Shown here: one piece after another, positions 10,438-20,602 of the stretch
Position numbering within the stretch: position 1 is the first letter of the stretch
Layout: the number at the start of each line of letters is the position of its first letter
Source: Streptomyces sp. NBC_00078
Lineage (GTDB): Bacteria > Actinomycetota > Actinomycetes > Streptomycetales > Streptomycetaceae
Length of the DNA stretch: 64,000 bases
Assembly (NCBI RefSeq): GCF_026343335.1
Contig: NZ_JAPELX010000001.1
Span: forward strand, 8,308,001 to 8,372,000
Direction of reading: 5' to 3'
Made by a program: the position numbers and the translations under genes
The notes under the pieces: model-generated
The model's input: only the letters and a program-made list of their open reading frames with translations
Told to the model about the DNA's origin: nothing
Databases searched by the model: none

Positions 10438-10516
10438 ATGTGCTTCCCCTCTGCGCAGGTTCACAGTCCGCTCCCGCGGTGCGGTTTCCGGTCCCATGAC
10501 CCGAAGGAACCCCGCC

Positions 10517-11692
10517 ATGAACACCGACGAGACGGTACGGACGTTCACCGACTTCTACCGGGAGCGCGGCCACCACCTCATCACCGGAAGCACCCTGCTG
10601 CCGCCGCCCTCGGACCCGGTGCTGTTCACCACCTCAGGCATGCACCCCCTCACGCCCCACCTCCAGGGGCGCCCGCACCCCCAGGGGCGGCGCCTGATCA
10701 ACGTCCAGCGCTGCCTGCGCACCACCGACCTCGACGAGATCGGCGACCTCACCCACCTCACGGTCTTCGAGATGCTCGGCTCCTGGTCCCTGGGCGACTA
10801 CGGGCATTCGCAGAGCCTGCGGTGGGGATACGAGCTGCTGCGCGACGGGTACGGCATCCCGCGGGAACGGCTGTACGTCACGGTCTTCGGCGGTGACGGC
10901 CGGCTCGGCCCGGACACCGAATCGCTGCGCACCTGGCAGGAGTTGGGCCTGCCCGTGGAGCCGACCGACGACGAGAACTGGTGGTCCAACGGGTCCGTCG
11001 GACCCTGCGGCCCCGACTCGGAGATCTTCGTCTGGACCGGCGACCCCGGCACTCCACCCCAGGGCACCCCCACCACCGACCCGGGATGGGTGGAGATCTG
11101 GAACCACGTCAACATGCGCTACCGCCGTCACGAGGACGGCAGCCTCGAACCCCAGCGGCAGCCCGCCGTCGACACGGGCATGGGCCTGGAACGGCTGACG
11201 GCTGTCCTGCAGGGACACCGCTCGGTCTACGAGACGGACCTGTTCGAACCGTGGATGCGGCTGCTTCCGCCGCTGTGGCGGCTGGACGGGCCGTCGACGC
11301 GACTGGTCTGCGACCACCTGCGTTCGAGCATCGTCGTACTCGGCGACGGCGTCCGCCCGTCCAACACCGGCCGCGGCTACGTCCTGCGCCGTCTGATCCG
11401 CTGCCTCCTCACCACACTGCGGCGAGAGAACCCCTCGCACACCCTGACCGACCTGCCCGTGGAACTCGTCGGGCACACGCTGGACCACTTCCGTCAGTCC
11501 TGCGGGGCCGGCACGGTCCGCGAGCTGCTCCTGGACGAGGAGCAGCGGTTCACCCGGCTCCTCGAACGCGGTCAACGGGTGCTCTCCCGGCCGGAGTTCG
11601 GCGGCCCGCTGAGCGAGGAGGACTACCGGTACCTCCACGACACCCACGGCCTGCCCCGCGATCTGGTCGCCGGTCTGCTCACCACCGACTGA
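10517..11692 (+). CDS. Stand-alone alanyl-tRNA synthetase catalytic domain
   Basis: A 391-residue homolog of only the class II aminoacylation core of AlaRS. It aligns from the start (TFTDFYRERGHHLITGSTLL) through motif 2 (VFEMLGSWSLGDY), the amino-acid pocket (GPCGPDSEIF) and motif 3 (DGVRPSNTGRGYVLRRLIR). It then ends at the point equivalent to LHDTYGFP. The editing domain and the C-terminal oligomerisation domain of the normal 870-890-residue enzyme are absent. It may activate alanine or a related amino acid for a side pathway, act as a resistance paralog, or charge tRNA-Ala weakly. The ATG follows GAAGGA by 8 bp. It sits directly downstream of an IS110 insertion. Confidence 0.8.
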   Translation: MNTDETVRTFTDFYRERGHHLITGSTLLPPPSDPVLFTTSGMHPLTPHLQGRPHPQGRRLINVQRCLRTTDLDEIGDLTHLTVFEMLGSWSLGDYGHSQSLRWGYELLRDGYGIPRERLYVTVFGGDGRLGPDTESLRTWQELGLPVEPTDDENWWSNGSVGPCGPDSEIFVWTGDPGTPPQGTPTTDPGWVEIWNHVNMRYRRHEDGSLEPQRQPAVDTGMGLERLTAVLQGHRSVYETDLFEPWMRLLPPLWRLDGPSTRLVCDHLRSSIVVLGDGVRPSNTGRGYVLRRLIRCLLTTLRRENPSHTLTDLPVELVGHTLDHFRQSCGAGTVRELLLDEEQRFTRLLERGQRVLSRPEFGGPLSEEDYRYLHDTHGLPRDLVAGLLTTD

Positions 11693-11799
11693 CGCTCGTC
11701 CCGGCTCTTCGTCTTTCCGGCTCTCCGCAACCGGAGTGTGAGGTGTGCAGCGGCGGAGCAGCCGTACCTCTCGATTCGGCGGCGTTATAGGGTGCGCGT

Positions 11800-12345
11800 G
11801 TGGAGCGGATCATGGTGGTGGGTGTCACCGGCGCGGGCAAATCGACCCTCGCGCGGGCCGTGGGCGCGCGTCTGGACGTGCCGTACCACGAGATGGACGC
11901 CCTGTACTTCACCGGCCCCGACTGGGCCGTCAACGACAAGCTCACCGAGACGGTGTCGCCGCTCGCGGCCGAACCCCGCTGGATCATCGACTCCATAGGC
12001 TATCCGGAAGTCCGTGACCTGCTCTGGGAGCGGGCCGACACCGTGCTGTGGCTGGACTACGCCAAGCGCGTCGTCCTGCCCCGCGTCCTGCGCCGCTCGC
12101 TCACCCGCGAGCCGGTCTTCGGCGGCAACACGGAGACCTGGGCTGGCTGGCTCAGCAGGGAACATCCGGTGTGGTGGGCCTGGTCCCAACACGCGGGCCG
12201 CCACCGCGAAATCGCCCACCGTACAAGCGATCCACGCTTCGCGCCGCTTCAGACCCTGCGTTTTCCGCGCCCCGCCGCGACCGCGGCCTGGCTGGCCACG
12301 CTCACGCCTTCCGCGGCAGCACCCGGCGCAGATACGGCGCCGTAA
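11800..12345 (+). CDS. P-loop NTPase of the adenylate kinase/topology-modulation type
   Basis: A 181-residue small kinase-like protein. A Walker A motif (GVTGAGKST) near residues 8-16 is followed by YHEMDALYF, a WIIDSIGY segment and DTVLWLDYAKRVVLPRVLRR, a pattern seen in FlaR/adenylate kinase-like proteins. The substrate is unknown. The GTG start is 7 residues before the first beta strand. Its last 44 bp overlap the convergent UvrA-like fragment. Confidence 0.75.
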   Translation: MERIMVVGVTGAGKSTLARAVGARLDVPYHEMDALYFTGPDWAVNDKLTETVSPLAAEPRWIIDSIGYPEVRDLLWERADTVLWLDYAKRVVLPRVLRRSLTREPVFGGNTETWAGWLSREHPVWWAWSQHAGRHREIAHRTSDPRFAPLQTLRFPRPAATAAWLATLTPSAAAPGADTAP

Positions 12346-13771
12346 CGCTCGCCTCCGCTCCCGCGACCTCCGTCGGCGTGCCCGCCGCGACGATCCGTCC
12401 GCCCGCGTCCCCGCCACCCGGGCCCAGGTCGATCACCCAGTCCGCGCCGGCCACCACCGACATGTCGTGCTCGACGGCGATCACGGTGTGGCCGGCGTCG
12501 ACCAGGCCGTGCAGCTGGCGCATCAGGACCTCGACATCGGCCGGATGGAGACCTGTGGTCGGTTCGTCGAGGAGATAGAGGGTGTGGCCGCGGCGGCCAC
12601 GCTGCAGCTCGCCGGCCAGCTTGATGCGCTGGGCCTCGCCGCCGGACAGCTCGGTGGCATGCTGGCCCAGGCGCAGATAGCCGAGGCCCACGTCGAGCGG
12701 CGCGCCGAGACTGCGGGCCACCGCCGAAGTGTCCGCGAAGAACTCCGCCGCGCTCTCCACCGTCAGGTCGAGCACCTGCGCGATGTTCCGTCCCCGATAC
12801 GTCACTTGGAGTGTCGCCGGGTTGTAGCGGGCCCCGCCGCAGTCCGGGCACGGCGCGTACGTACTCGGCAGGAACAGCAGCTCGACGCTGACGAACCCCT
12901 CGCCCTGACAGGTCTCACAGCGCCCGCCCGCCACGTTGAAGGAGAAGCGGCCGACGCCGTAACCCCGGGTGCGCGCCTCGTCGGTGGCCGCGAACTCCCT
13001 GCGTACGACATCGAAGAGGCCGGTGTAGGTGGCCAGGTTGGAGCGGGGGGTGCGGCCGATGGGCTTCTGGTCGACCGACACCAGCCGTGCCACCCCCGCC
13101 AGGTCTTCGGTGATCTCGCCGATGAGCGTGGACTTCCCGGACCCGGACACGCCCGTGACCGCGGTCAGCACGCCGAACGGGAACTCGGCCGTCACCCCGC
13201 GCAGGTTGTGCCGGTTGACCGGCCCGATCTTCAACTGGCCGCGCGCGGCGCGCACTTGGCGTACGGGGGTGGGGGAGCGGTCGAAGAGGAAGCGGGCCGT
13301 CGCCGACCGCTCGACCGAGGCCAGCTCCGGCACCGGGCCACTGTGCAGCACCTCACCGCCGTGCTCGCCGGCCAGCGGCCCCACGTCCACGAGCCAGTCG
13401 GCGCCGCGCATGACGTCGAGGTGGTGCTCGACCACGAACACCGAGTTCCCGGCCGACTTCAGCCGCTCCAGGACGGTGAGCAGGGCCTCCGTGTCCGCCG
13501 GGTGCAGGCCCGCGGACGGTTCGTCGAGCACGTAGACGACACCGAACAGCCCGGAGCGCAGCTGTGTCGCCAGGCGCAGTCGCTGCAGCTCGCCCGCCGA
13601 GAGGGTAGGTGTCGAACGGTCCGGACTGAGGTAGCCGAGGCCGAGTTCGAGGATGGGTGCGATACGGGAGTGCAGGTCCTCGGTGAGGACGCGGGCGGCC
13701 TCGGAGGTGGCCTCCAGGGCGGAGGCGAGGTCCGCGACGGGCAGCGCCGCCAGCTCGGCGATCGTACGGCC
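12302..13771 (-). pseudogene. UvrA-like ATPase, 5'-truncated remnant
   Basis: The 3' portion of a UvrA-type excinuclease ATPase (UvrA2/drug-resistance class). It begins inside the first nucleotide-binding domain (GRTIAELAAL, then signature LSAGELQRLRLATQL and LDEPSAGLHP) and runs to the natural C-terminus. The second Walker A (GVSGSGKST), a zinc-finger pair (CETCQGEGF and CPDCGGARYNP), the second signature (LSGGEAQRIKL) and LDEPTTGLHP are all present. The first Walker A half of the protein is missing. At about 13772 the sequence changes to a kinase gene in another reading frame. A GTG at 13531 could start a 409-residue fragment, but a working UvrA seems unlikely. Confidence 0.75.
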
Positions 13772-14857
13772 CGCGGCCCGTCAGCAACAGCACGCCTGCC
13801 GTCACGGCGGCCGTGAGCCACGCGGTGCGACTTCGGCGGGCCCGCCGCTCCGCCGCCACCGTCGGCCGCATCTGCAACTGCGGCTGCGCGAGCAACGGCT
13901 GCGCGGGCACCAGGTGTGTGTGCACCGGCTGCGTATGTGTCCGGGTGGGGTCGGGAGCCGGAGCCGGGACCGTCACCTCCGGCCCCGTGACCTGCCGCCA
14001 GACGGCCGGCCCACCGCCCGCGTCGGCGTCCCGGCCCAGCCGCTGCCGGCACCACGCGATGACCTCCGCGAGGGTCGCCCGTTCCGTCGGGCCGGCGGCC
14101 AGGCACCGGGCGATCAGCGGACGGAGCTGTTCGGGCAGCAGGGCCAGGTCCGGTTCCGAGTGCACGATCCGGTAGAGGACGGTGGCTGAAGGGCCGTCCC
14201 CGTACAGCGGCTCGCCCAGTGCGGCGAACGCCGCCGTCTGACCGAGCGCGAAGACGTCGGTCGCCGACGTGACCTCATCCGCTGTCACCTGCTCGGGAGC
14301 CATGAACTGAGGCGTACCGACGGTGGAGCCCGCGGCCGTGTGCGAAGTGGCGTCCGCGGCCAGCGAGATACCGAAGTCGATCACCCGCGGCCCGTCGGCG
14401 GCCAGCAGCACGTTCGACGGCTTCAGGTCCCGGTGCACGATTGCCGCGCCATGGATGGCCTGCAGCGCCTCGGTCACCCCCGCCATCAGCCACAGCACCG
14501 CGGGCACCGGCAGCGGTCCGCTCCGGGCGACGGCCTCCGCCAACGAGGGCCCGGGCACATAGAGCGTGGCCAGCCACGGCGGTACACCGTCCGGATCGGC
14601 GTCGATCAGCTCGGCGGTGTACGCGCCCCGGACCCGCTGGGCCGCCTTGATCTCCCGGCCGAACCGCCGCCGGACGCCGGGTCGTCGGCCAGTTCCGGGC
14701 ACACCACCTTGATCGCCACCGGTCGGCCGCCCTGCGTGTGCGACAGATAGACCCGCCCCATGCCACGGGCGCCGAGCCGGGCGGCCAGACGATATCCGGC
14801 CACGATGGGCGGATCGTCCGCCTGCAACGGCTGGAACACCTCAGTCGCATGGTTCAT
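13772..14857 (-). pseudogene. Ser/Thr protein kinase, frameshifted and 3'-truncated
   Basis: A Pkn-type kinase broken twice. The ATG at 14857 (good GGGGA site upstream) opens a frame with the glycine loop (RLGARGMGRVYL) and catalytic lysine (PVAIKVV). Near 14685 the frame is lost, and the kinase continues in a second frame with GREIKAAQRV, HRDLKPSNVLL, DFGISLA and the activation-loop end MAPEQ. It reaches a juxtamembrane region and transmembrane helix (WLTAAVTAGVLLL). Immediately after this helix the extracellular part is replaced by UvrA-like sequence out of frame. One missing base explains the frameshift; the junction looks like a deletion scar. Confidence 0.75.
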
Positions 14858-14866
14858 CGGCACTCG

Positions 14867-14892
14867 TCCCCCTGGCCCCCTGGCCCCCTGGT
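14867..14892. repeat. Short tandem repeat (CCTGGCCCC)
   Basis: Three head-to-tail copies of a 9-10-bp CCTGGCCCC(C) unit just upstream of the broken kinase start. It is slippage-prone and could change the leader length. Confidence 0.5.
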
Positions 14893-15048
14893 CACCCATG
14901 GGTTGGCCAATCACAGAACCTTAAGGGTTGTCCTGGTGACCGCTGATCGGAAACGGGGTGCGCGAGACGCTCGAACTTTCCGCGGACGCCCAGCAGTTGG
15001 TCGTCTTTCTCCCGGTGGACGAGAAGACCGCACGGGCAGTCCCGGGAG

Positions 15049-15690
15049 TCACTGCCGCGTGGGCAGCTGCCGCAAGCCGTTCTCCAGCAGCGCGAAGGCG
15101 TGTTCCGCGTCGGCCACCGCTCCCGGATACCGCTTTTCGACCGCCTCCCCGTATGCCAGGCGTTCGGCGTTGTCCAGGGCCAACGCCCAGTGGACCGCGA
15201 CGATTTGGACGGCGGCGAGTCGCGCCGTGAGTTCCGGAGTGTCCGCGGTTTCCCGCAGTGCCTGAGCCAGTGCGCGTTCGCCGCCGGTCTTGAACCGTTG
15301 CATCCGGGCCACGAGTGAGGGCGTGTCGAAAATCATCCGCACGAGCCTGCGCACCTGGGGGTGATCGTTGAGCCCGGTGATCGGGTCCCGCTCGCGCAGT
15401 CCCTTGAGGAAGTGTTCCCGCACTGCGGCCAGCGGGGCCTTGCCGTCCGGGCGGGCCCGGACCACGCGTGCGATCTCGGTCTCGTGGTCGGCGAGGCGAT
15501 GGACCACGAGGTCCTCCTTCGCCGGGAAATAGGCGAAGAGCGTGCGCTTGGACACCTCCGCCGCCTCAGCCACCTGGGCCACCGAGACCTCGTGGAAGCC
15601 GTGTTCGAGAAACAGCGTGATCGCCGCGTCGGAGATCGCCGCGTGGGTCCGCTGCTTCTTTCGTTCCCGTAGCCCTGGCTTGCCGTCCAC
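15049..15690 (-). CDS. TetR-family transcriptional regulator
   Basis: A 213-residue TetR/AcrR regulator. The N-terminal helix-turn-helix is clear (RKKQRTHAAISDAAITLF, then VAQVAEAAEVSKRTLFAYF), followed by an all-helical ligand domain. I chose the GTG at 15690 because it precedes the family-typical KPGLRERKKQRT. A TGTTAT -10-like element lies just upstream. It is divergent from the flavin monooxygenase across about 80 bp, the usual arrangement for a repressor of an adjacent detoxification or modification enzyme. Confidence 0.88.
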   Translation of the reverse strand: MDGKPGLRERKKQRTHAAISDAAITLFLEHGFHEVSVAQVAEAAEVSKRTLFAYFPAKEDLVVHRLADHETEIARVVRARPDGKAPLAAVREHFLKGLRERDPITGLNDHPQVRRLVRMIFDTPSLVARMQRFKTGGERALAQALRETADTPELTARLAAVQIVAVHWALALDNAERLAYGEAVEKRYPGAVADAEHAFALLENGLRQLPTRQ

Positions 15691-15771
15691 GGAGCCAACA
15701 TAACAGGAACCTGCCCCCAGGGGATTTCTGCACCTGGTATACATTTACTCCGAGGTGAGAAACGGGATGGA
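15691..15771. promoter_or_regulatory. Divergent tetR-monooxygenase promoter region
   Basis: Contains TGTTAT for the leftward gene and GGTATACATTTAC (from 15736), with a TATACA -10 candidate, for the rightward gene. GTATAC is a 6-bp palindrome. The TetR product probably binds here, but no long dyad is evident. Confidence 0.35.
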
Positions 15772-17289
15772 GTGAGGGTGTTGACGTTGACGGAGAGCAC
15801 GGCCGAGGTCGTTGTCGCGGGCGCCGGCCCGACCGGACTGATGCTGGCCTGCGAACTGGCTCTGGCCGGGGTCGAGACCCTGGTGCTGGAGAAGCTGCCC
15901 CAGCGCATCGAGCAGGTGAAGGGCGGCGGCATCCAGCCCCGCACCGCCGAGCTGCTGGAGTCGCGCGGGCTGCTGGAGCCGCTGCTGAAGCGGGCCATGC
16001 CGCGTGACCCGGTCGGTGGTCACTTCGCGGCCCTGCCCGTGCCCCTGGACTGCACGCCCTGGCGCACCAGGCACCCTTTCCCGATCGCGATCCCTCAGTG
16101 GGAGATCGAGGAAGTGCTGGAAGAGCGGGCGCTCGCCGCCGGCGTGCGGGTGGTACGTGACGCCGCCGTCTCGGCCGTCGAGTCCGATGACGACGGCGTG
16201 GTCGTGACGGCGGACGGACTGCGGGTGCGCGCCAGCCACCTGGTGGCGTGCGACGGCGGCCACAGCACGGTACGGAAGCTGCTCGGGCTGTCGTTTCCCG
16301 GCAGGCCCGGCACCCACCAGGCGGTGGTGGCCGACATCCGGCTGTCCGCCGTATCGGCGTATGTGCCGCGGCAGATGGGGCACATGAGCAGCCTGACCCG
16401 CCACGCGGGCGGCTACTGGGCCATGCTGGTCCCGCTCGGCGACGACCGGTACCGGTTCACCTTCGGGCGCGCGGACCAGGCGGACGACACCCGCGACATC
16501 CCCGTGACCGCCGAGGAGATCACCGGCGCGCTGCAGACCGTGTACGGCCCGGAGAGCACCCTGGGTGCCGTGGACCACTCCTCCCGGTTCACCGACGCCA
16601 CCCGGCAACTGGAGCACTACCGCGCGGGCCGGGTCCTGTTCGCGGGCGACGCCGCACACATCCACCCGCCCCTGGGCGGCCAGGGTCTCAACCTCGGCAT
16701 ACAGGACGCCTTCAACCTCGGCTGGAAACTGGCCGCGGTCGTCCAGCACCGCGCACCGAGCGACCTCCTGGACAGTTACCACAGCGAACGGCACCCGGTC
16801 GGAGCCCAGGTCCTGCACCACACGTCGGCGCAGCGCGTCCTGGCCGACCCGAACCCGAGCGACGACGTCGCCGCCCTGCGTGACATCGTCATCGACCTGC
16901 TGCGCCTGCCCGACACCAACCGCCACCTCGCGGGACTGATGTCCGGCCTCTCGCTGCGCTACGAGCTGCCCGGCGAGCATCCCCTCACCGGGCAGCGCAT
17001 GCCGGACGCCGACCTGGTCACCGAAGCAGGCCCGACCCGGCTGTCGGCCCTCTTCGGCTCGGGGCACGCCGTCCTGCTCGACCTCGCCGCAGCCGTCCCG
17101 GCCGGCCTCCCGCTCCCCCCGCGAGTCGACCTCGTCCGCGCCACCTGCGCCGACGACCTGGGCTCGGCAGCCCTGCTCATCCGCCCCGACGGTTACGTCT
17201 GCTGGGCCGCGGACACCCCCACAGCCCGCGCCGACACTCTGCTCACCGCGCTCGCCGCGCTCACCGGCGGCCTTGCGCAGGTGCACTGA
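15772..17289 (+). CDS. FAD-dependent aromatic monooxygenase (PHBH fold)
   Basis: A 505-residue class A flavoprotein monooxygenase that uses NAD(P)H and O2 to hydroxylate an aromatic or polyketide-like substrate. The GxGxxG motif (VAGAGPTGLMLACELA) is at the N-terminus, the DG motif (CDGGHSTVRKLLG) near residue 160, and the GD motif (FAGDAAHIHPPLGGQGLNLG) near residue 295. A thioredoxin-like C-terminal tail matches rifampicin/tetracenomycin-type members. Substrate unknown. The divergent TetR gene suggests induction by a small molecule. GTG at 15778 is an equally possible start because GGAG lies 6 bp before it. Confidence 0.88.
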   Translation: MRVLTLTESTAEVVVAGAGPTGLMLACELALAGVETLVLEKLPQRIEQVKGGGIQPRTAELLESRGLLEPLLKRAMPRDPVGGHFAALPVPLDCTPWRTRHPFPIAIPQWEIEEVLEERALAAGVRVVRDAAVSAVESDDDGVVVTADGLRVRASHLVACDGGHSTVRKLLGLSFPGRPGTHQAVVADIRLSAVSAYVPRQMGHMSSLTRHAGGYWAMLVPLGDDRYRFTFGRADQADDTRDIPVTAEEITGALQTVYGPESTLGAVDHSSRFTDATRQLEHYRAGRVLFAGDAAHIHPPLGGQGLNLGIQDAFNLGWKLAAVVQHRAPSDLLDSYHSERHPVGAQVLHHTSAQRVLADPNPSDDVAALRDIVIDLLRLPDTNRHLAGLMSGLSLRYELPGEHPLTGQRMPDADLVTEAGPTRLSALFGSGHAVLLDLAAAVPAGLPLPPRVDLVRATCADDLGSAALLIRPDGYVCWAADTPTARADTLLTALAALTGGLAQVH

Positions 17290-17332
17290 GCAAGGCGGGC
17301 GCGCACGGCGGCACGCCACCACAATGGGCCGT

Positions 17333-17686
17333 ATGGACGCCGAAGCACAGAACTACATCGACGGGATCGCACCCGAGCACCGCGCGCTGTTCGACCGTGT
17401 GCGCCGGTTGATCCTGGAGGCGTGTCCCGAGGCGAACGTCGTGCTGTCGTACGGGTTGCCGACCTTCCGGGTCGGTAACCGCAAGCTGCACGTCGGGGTG
17501 TGGCAGCACGGGGTCTCGATCTACGGGTGGGACAAGGCCGCGGGCGCGGGCCTCACCTCCCGCCATCCGCACCTCGTCAGCGGCAAGGCGACCATCCGAC
17601 TGCGCTCCCAGGACGCGGAGGGCGTCACCGACGGGGAGTTGAGTGACCTCATCCGCGCCTCGCTCGAACCTGGAACCGCGCCGTAG
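17333..17686 (+). CDS. DUF1801-domain protein
   Basis: A 117-residue cytosolic protein of the DUF1801/YdhG-like fold (YIDGIAPEHRALFDRVRRLI, VLSYGLPTFRVGNRKLHVGV). Bacterial relatives resemble the frataxin-like Fra/YdhG iron-handling family, but function is not established. The ATG follows a CACAAT element by 7 bp, so the message is probably leaderless. An identical ACCACAATGGGC occurs upstream of the next gene. Confidence 0.8.
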   Translation: MDAEAQNYIDGIAPEHRALFDRVRRLILEACPEANVVLSYGLPTFRVGNRKLHVGVWQHGVSIYGWDKAAGAGLTSRHPHLVSGKATIRLRSQDAEGVTDGELSDLIRASLEPGTAP

Positions 17687-17737
17687 CGGCCTCGCGCCGC
17701 CGCGTGGACCGGAACCTGAGAAAATCTTGGGCGGCGA

Positions 17738-17765
17738 TGTCGAGAACCCGGGACGGGCTCCGTCC
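17738..17765 (+). promoter_or_regulatory. Probable ECF42 autoregulated promoter
   Basis: TGTCGA (17738-17743), a 17-bp spacer and CGTC (17761-17764). This agrees with the conserved ECF42 target promoter as I recall it (TGTCGA at -35, CGA/TC at -10), and it lies about 50 bp upstream of the DGPF gene, the usual ECF42 target. Confidence 0.6.
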
Positions 17766-17815
17766 CCGAGGCGAACGCGACCACAATGGGCGCACCAGTA
17801 CCGAGGAGAACGACG

Positions 17816-18223
17816 ATGGCCAAGTACCTGCTGCTCAAGCACTACCGCGGCGCTCCGGCGTCGGCCAACGACGTGCCCATGGACCAGTGGACGCCGGAGG
17901 AGATCTCGGCCCACGTGCAGTACATGCAGGACTTCGCGGCGCGGCTGGAGGAGACCGGCGAGTTCATCGAAAGCCAGGGACTGACCCCCGGGGGAACGTT
18001 CGTCCGGTACGACGGTGAGGGGCGACCGCCCGTCACCGACGGCCCGTTCGCCGAGACCAAGGACCTCATCGCCGGCTGGATGGTGATCGACGTCGACACC
18101 TACGAGCGCGCACTCGAACTGGCCGGGGAACTGTCGGCCGCCCCCGGCGCGGGCGGCAAGCCGATCCACGAGTGGCTCGAACTGCGCCCGTTCATGACCG
18201 CACATTGCACCATCACGGAGTGA
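17816..18223 (+). CDS. YCII/DGPF-domain protein
   Basis: A 135-residue ferredoxin-like-fold protein with the DGPF signature (TDGPFAETKDLIAGW). DGPF proteins are the standard genomic partners and main targets of ECF42 sigma factors, and one follows directly here. Biochemical function is unknown. The ATG is 6 bp after GAGGAGAA. The start is well supported by the strand at the N-terminus (KYLLLKHY). Confidence 0.9.
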   Translation: MAKYLLLKHYRGAPASANDVPMDQWTPEEISAHVQYMQDFAARLEETGEFIESQGLTPGGTFVRYDGEGRPPVTDGPFAETKDLIAGWMVIDVDTYERALELAGELSAAPGAGGKPIHEWLELRPFMTAHCTITE

Positions 18224-18231
18224 CCTCACCG

Positions 18232-19377
<1,146 letters not shown>

Positions 19378-19417
19378 CGGGCCGGGCACGGCCCCGGGGC
19401 GCCGCCTCCGACGGTGA

Positions 19418-20410
19418 TCACCACAGCCGGGCGAGACGCCGGTACGAGTCCAGCAGGGCCTCGCGGTCGTAGGTGCTGGTGGTGACCAGTACCTCCTGCG
19501 CCCCCGTCTCCTTCAGCACCGTCTCCAGTTCGTGCGCGACCTGCTCCTCGGTGCCGGCGAGGTGGCCGGTGAGCCCGGCGTCGTAGAAGCCGCGTTCCCG
19601 CTCGGTCATCGTGAGGTGCTCGACGCGCTCGGCGGGCGGCAGGGGCGGGAAGGCGCCGTGGGTGCGGGAGTGGGCCATCGACCAGGCCTCCGGGATCAGA
19701 AGCCGCCGGGCCTCCTCGGGGCCGTCGGCCACGACGATCGTGCCGGAGATGACGATGTACGGCTCGGGAGCCCAGGGCGAAGGGCGGAAGTGGGCCCGGT
19801 AGTGGTCGATGCCGCGCTGCATCTTCTCCCGGTTGCGCAGGTCGCCGATCACCATCGGCAGGCCCGCGCGGGCGGCGATCTCGGCGCCCTCCCCCATGGC
19901 CAGCACGAACGGCGGCACCGTCAGGCCCTCCGCCGGCCGCGCATGCACCCCCGTCGGCGAGGTGCCGCCGAACCAGCCGAGCAGCTCCTGCAACTGCCCG
20001 GCGAAGTCGTCCGCGTCGTCCTTGTCGCGCCCCAGCGCCCTGCGCACCCCGCCGGTGAAGCCGACCGACCGGCCGAGACCCATGTCGATGCGCCCCGGGA
20101 AGAGGGACTCCAGCACCCCGAACTGCTCGGCCACGACCAGCGGTTGGTGGTTGGGCAGCATCACACCGCCCGTGCCGACCCGGATCGTCCGCGTCGCGCC
20201 CGCGACGGCGGCGGCGAGCACGGTCGGCGCGGATCCGGCGACCCCGGGCACCCCGTGATGCTCGGAGACCCAGAACCGGTGGTAGCCGGCGTCCTCCAGC
20301 TCCTGTGCCAGCCGTACGGTGTCGCGCAGCGCCTCGGCGTCGGTGTGGCCCTCGCGGGTGCGCGAGCGGTCGAGGACGGAGAAGCGGGTCGAGGCGATCG
20401 CGGAGCTCAT
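19418..20410 (-). CDS. LLM-class flavin-dependent oxidoreductase
   Basis: A 330-residue TIM-barrel flavoprotein of the bacterial-luciferase-like group (family MsnO8-like). Typical segments are ELEDAGYHRFWVSEHHGVPG, RIRVGTGGVMLPNHQPLVVAEQFG and ESLFPGRIDMGLGRSVG. It would use reduced FMN (or F420) on an unknown substrate. It is transcribed alone, 192 bp downstream of the ferredoxin-like gene on the same strand. Confidence 0.88.
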   Translation of the reverse strand: MSSAIASTRFSVLDRSRTREGHTDAEALRDTVRLAQELEDAGYHRFWVSEHHGVPGVAGSAPTVLAAAVAGATRTIRVGTGGVMLPNHQPLVVAEQFGVLESLFPGRIDMGLGRSVGFTGGVRRALGRDKDDADDFAGQLQELLGWFGGTSPTGVHARPAEGLTVPPFVLAMGEGAEIAARAGLPMVIGDLRNREKMQRGIDHYRAHFRPSPWAPEPYIVISGTIVVADGPEEARRLLIPEAWSMAHSRTHGAFPPLPPAERVEHLTMTERERGFYDAGLTGHLAGTEEQVAHELETVLKETGAQEVLVTTSTYDREALLDSYRRLARLW

Positions 20411-20602
20411 GGAAGGTTCAACACCTGGGAGCCCGCAGGATTCCTCACCGCCCGATGTCGTGGTGGGGGCTGAACGGATCCCCAGAAGAAAATGGCGAGA
20501 GGTTCATCGACGACTCCGCACGCGTGCGTCCCGCGGTGGCCGGATGAACTGCAGCTCCAGTGTCACCGGTGGCTCGGCGACACCCGGCCCGCCCGCCGCC
20601 GC

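Noticed and set aside
10440..10516. Possible T-box leader in front of the AlaRS-like gene
   Set aside because: The conserved T-box sequence and specifier loop could not be found; only a simple hairpin is present.
14958..15057. Open frame starting RETLELSADAQQLVVFLPVDE
   Set aside because: Looks protein-like for about 30 residues but then runs antisense into the TetR gene; no family recognised. Could be a remnant, not supported as a gene.
19378..19417. GC-rich spacer between the sigma factor and LLM genes as a terminator
   Set aside because: Only a short imperfect stem is possible; not convincing.
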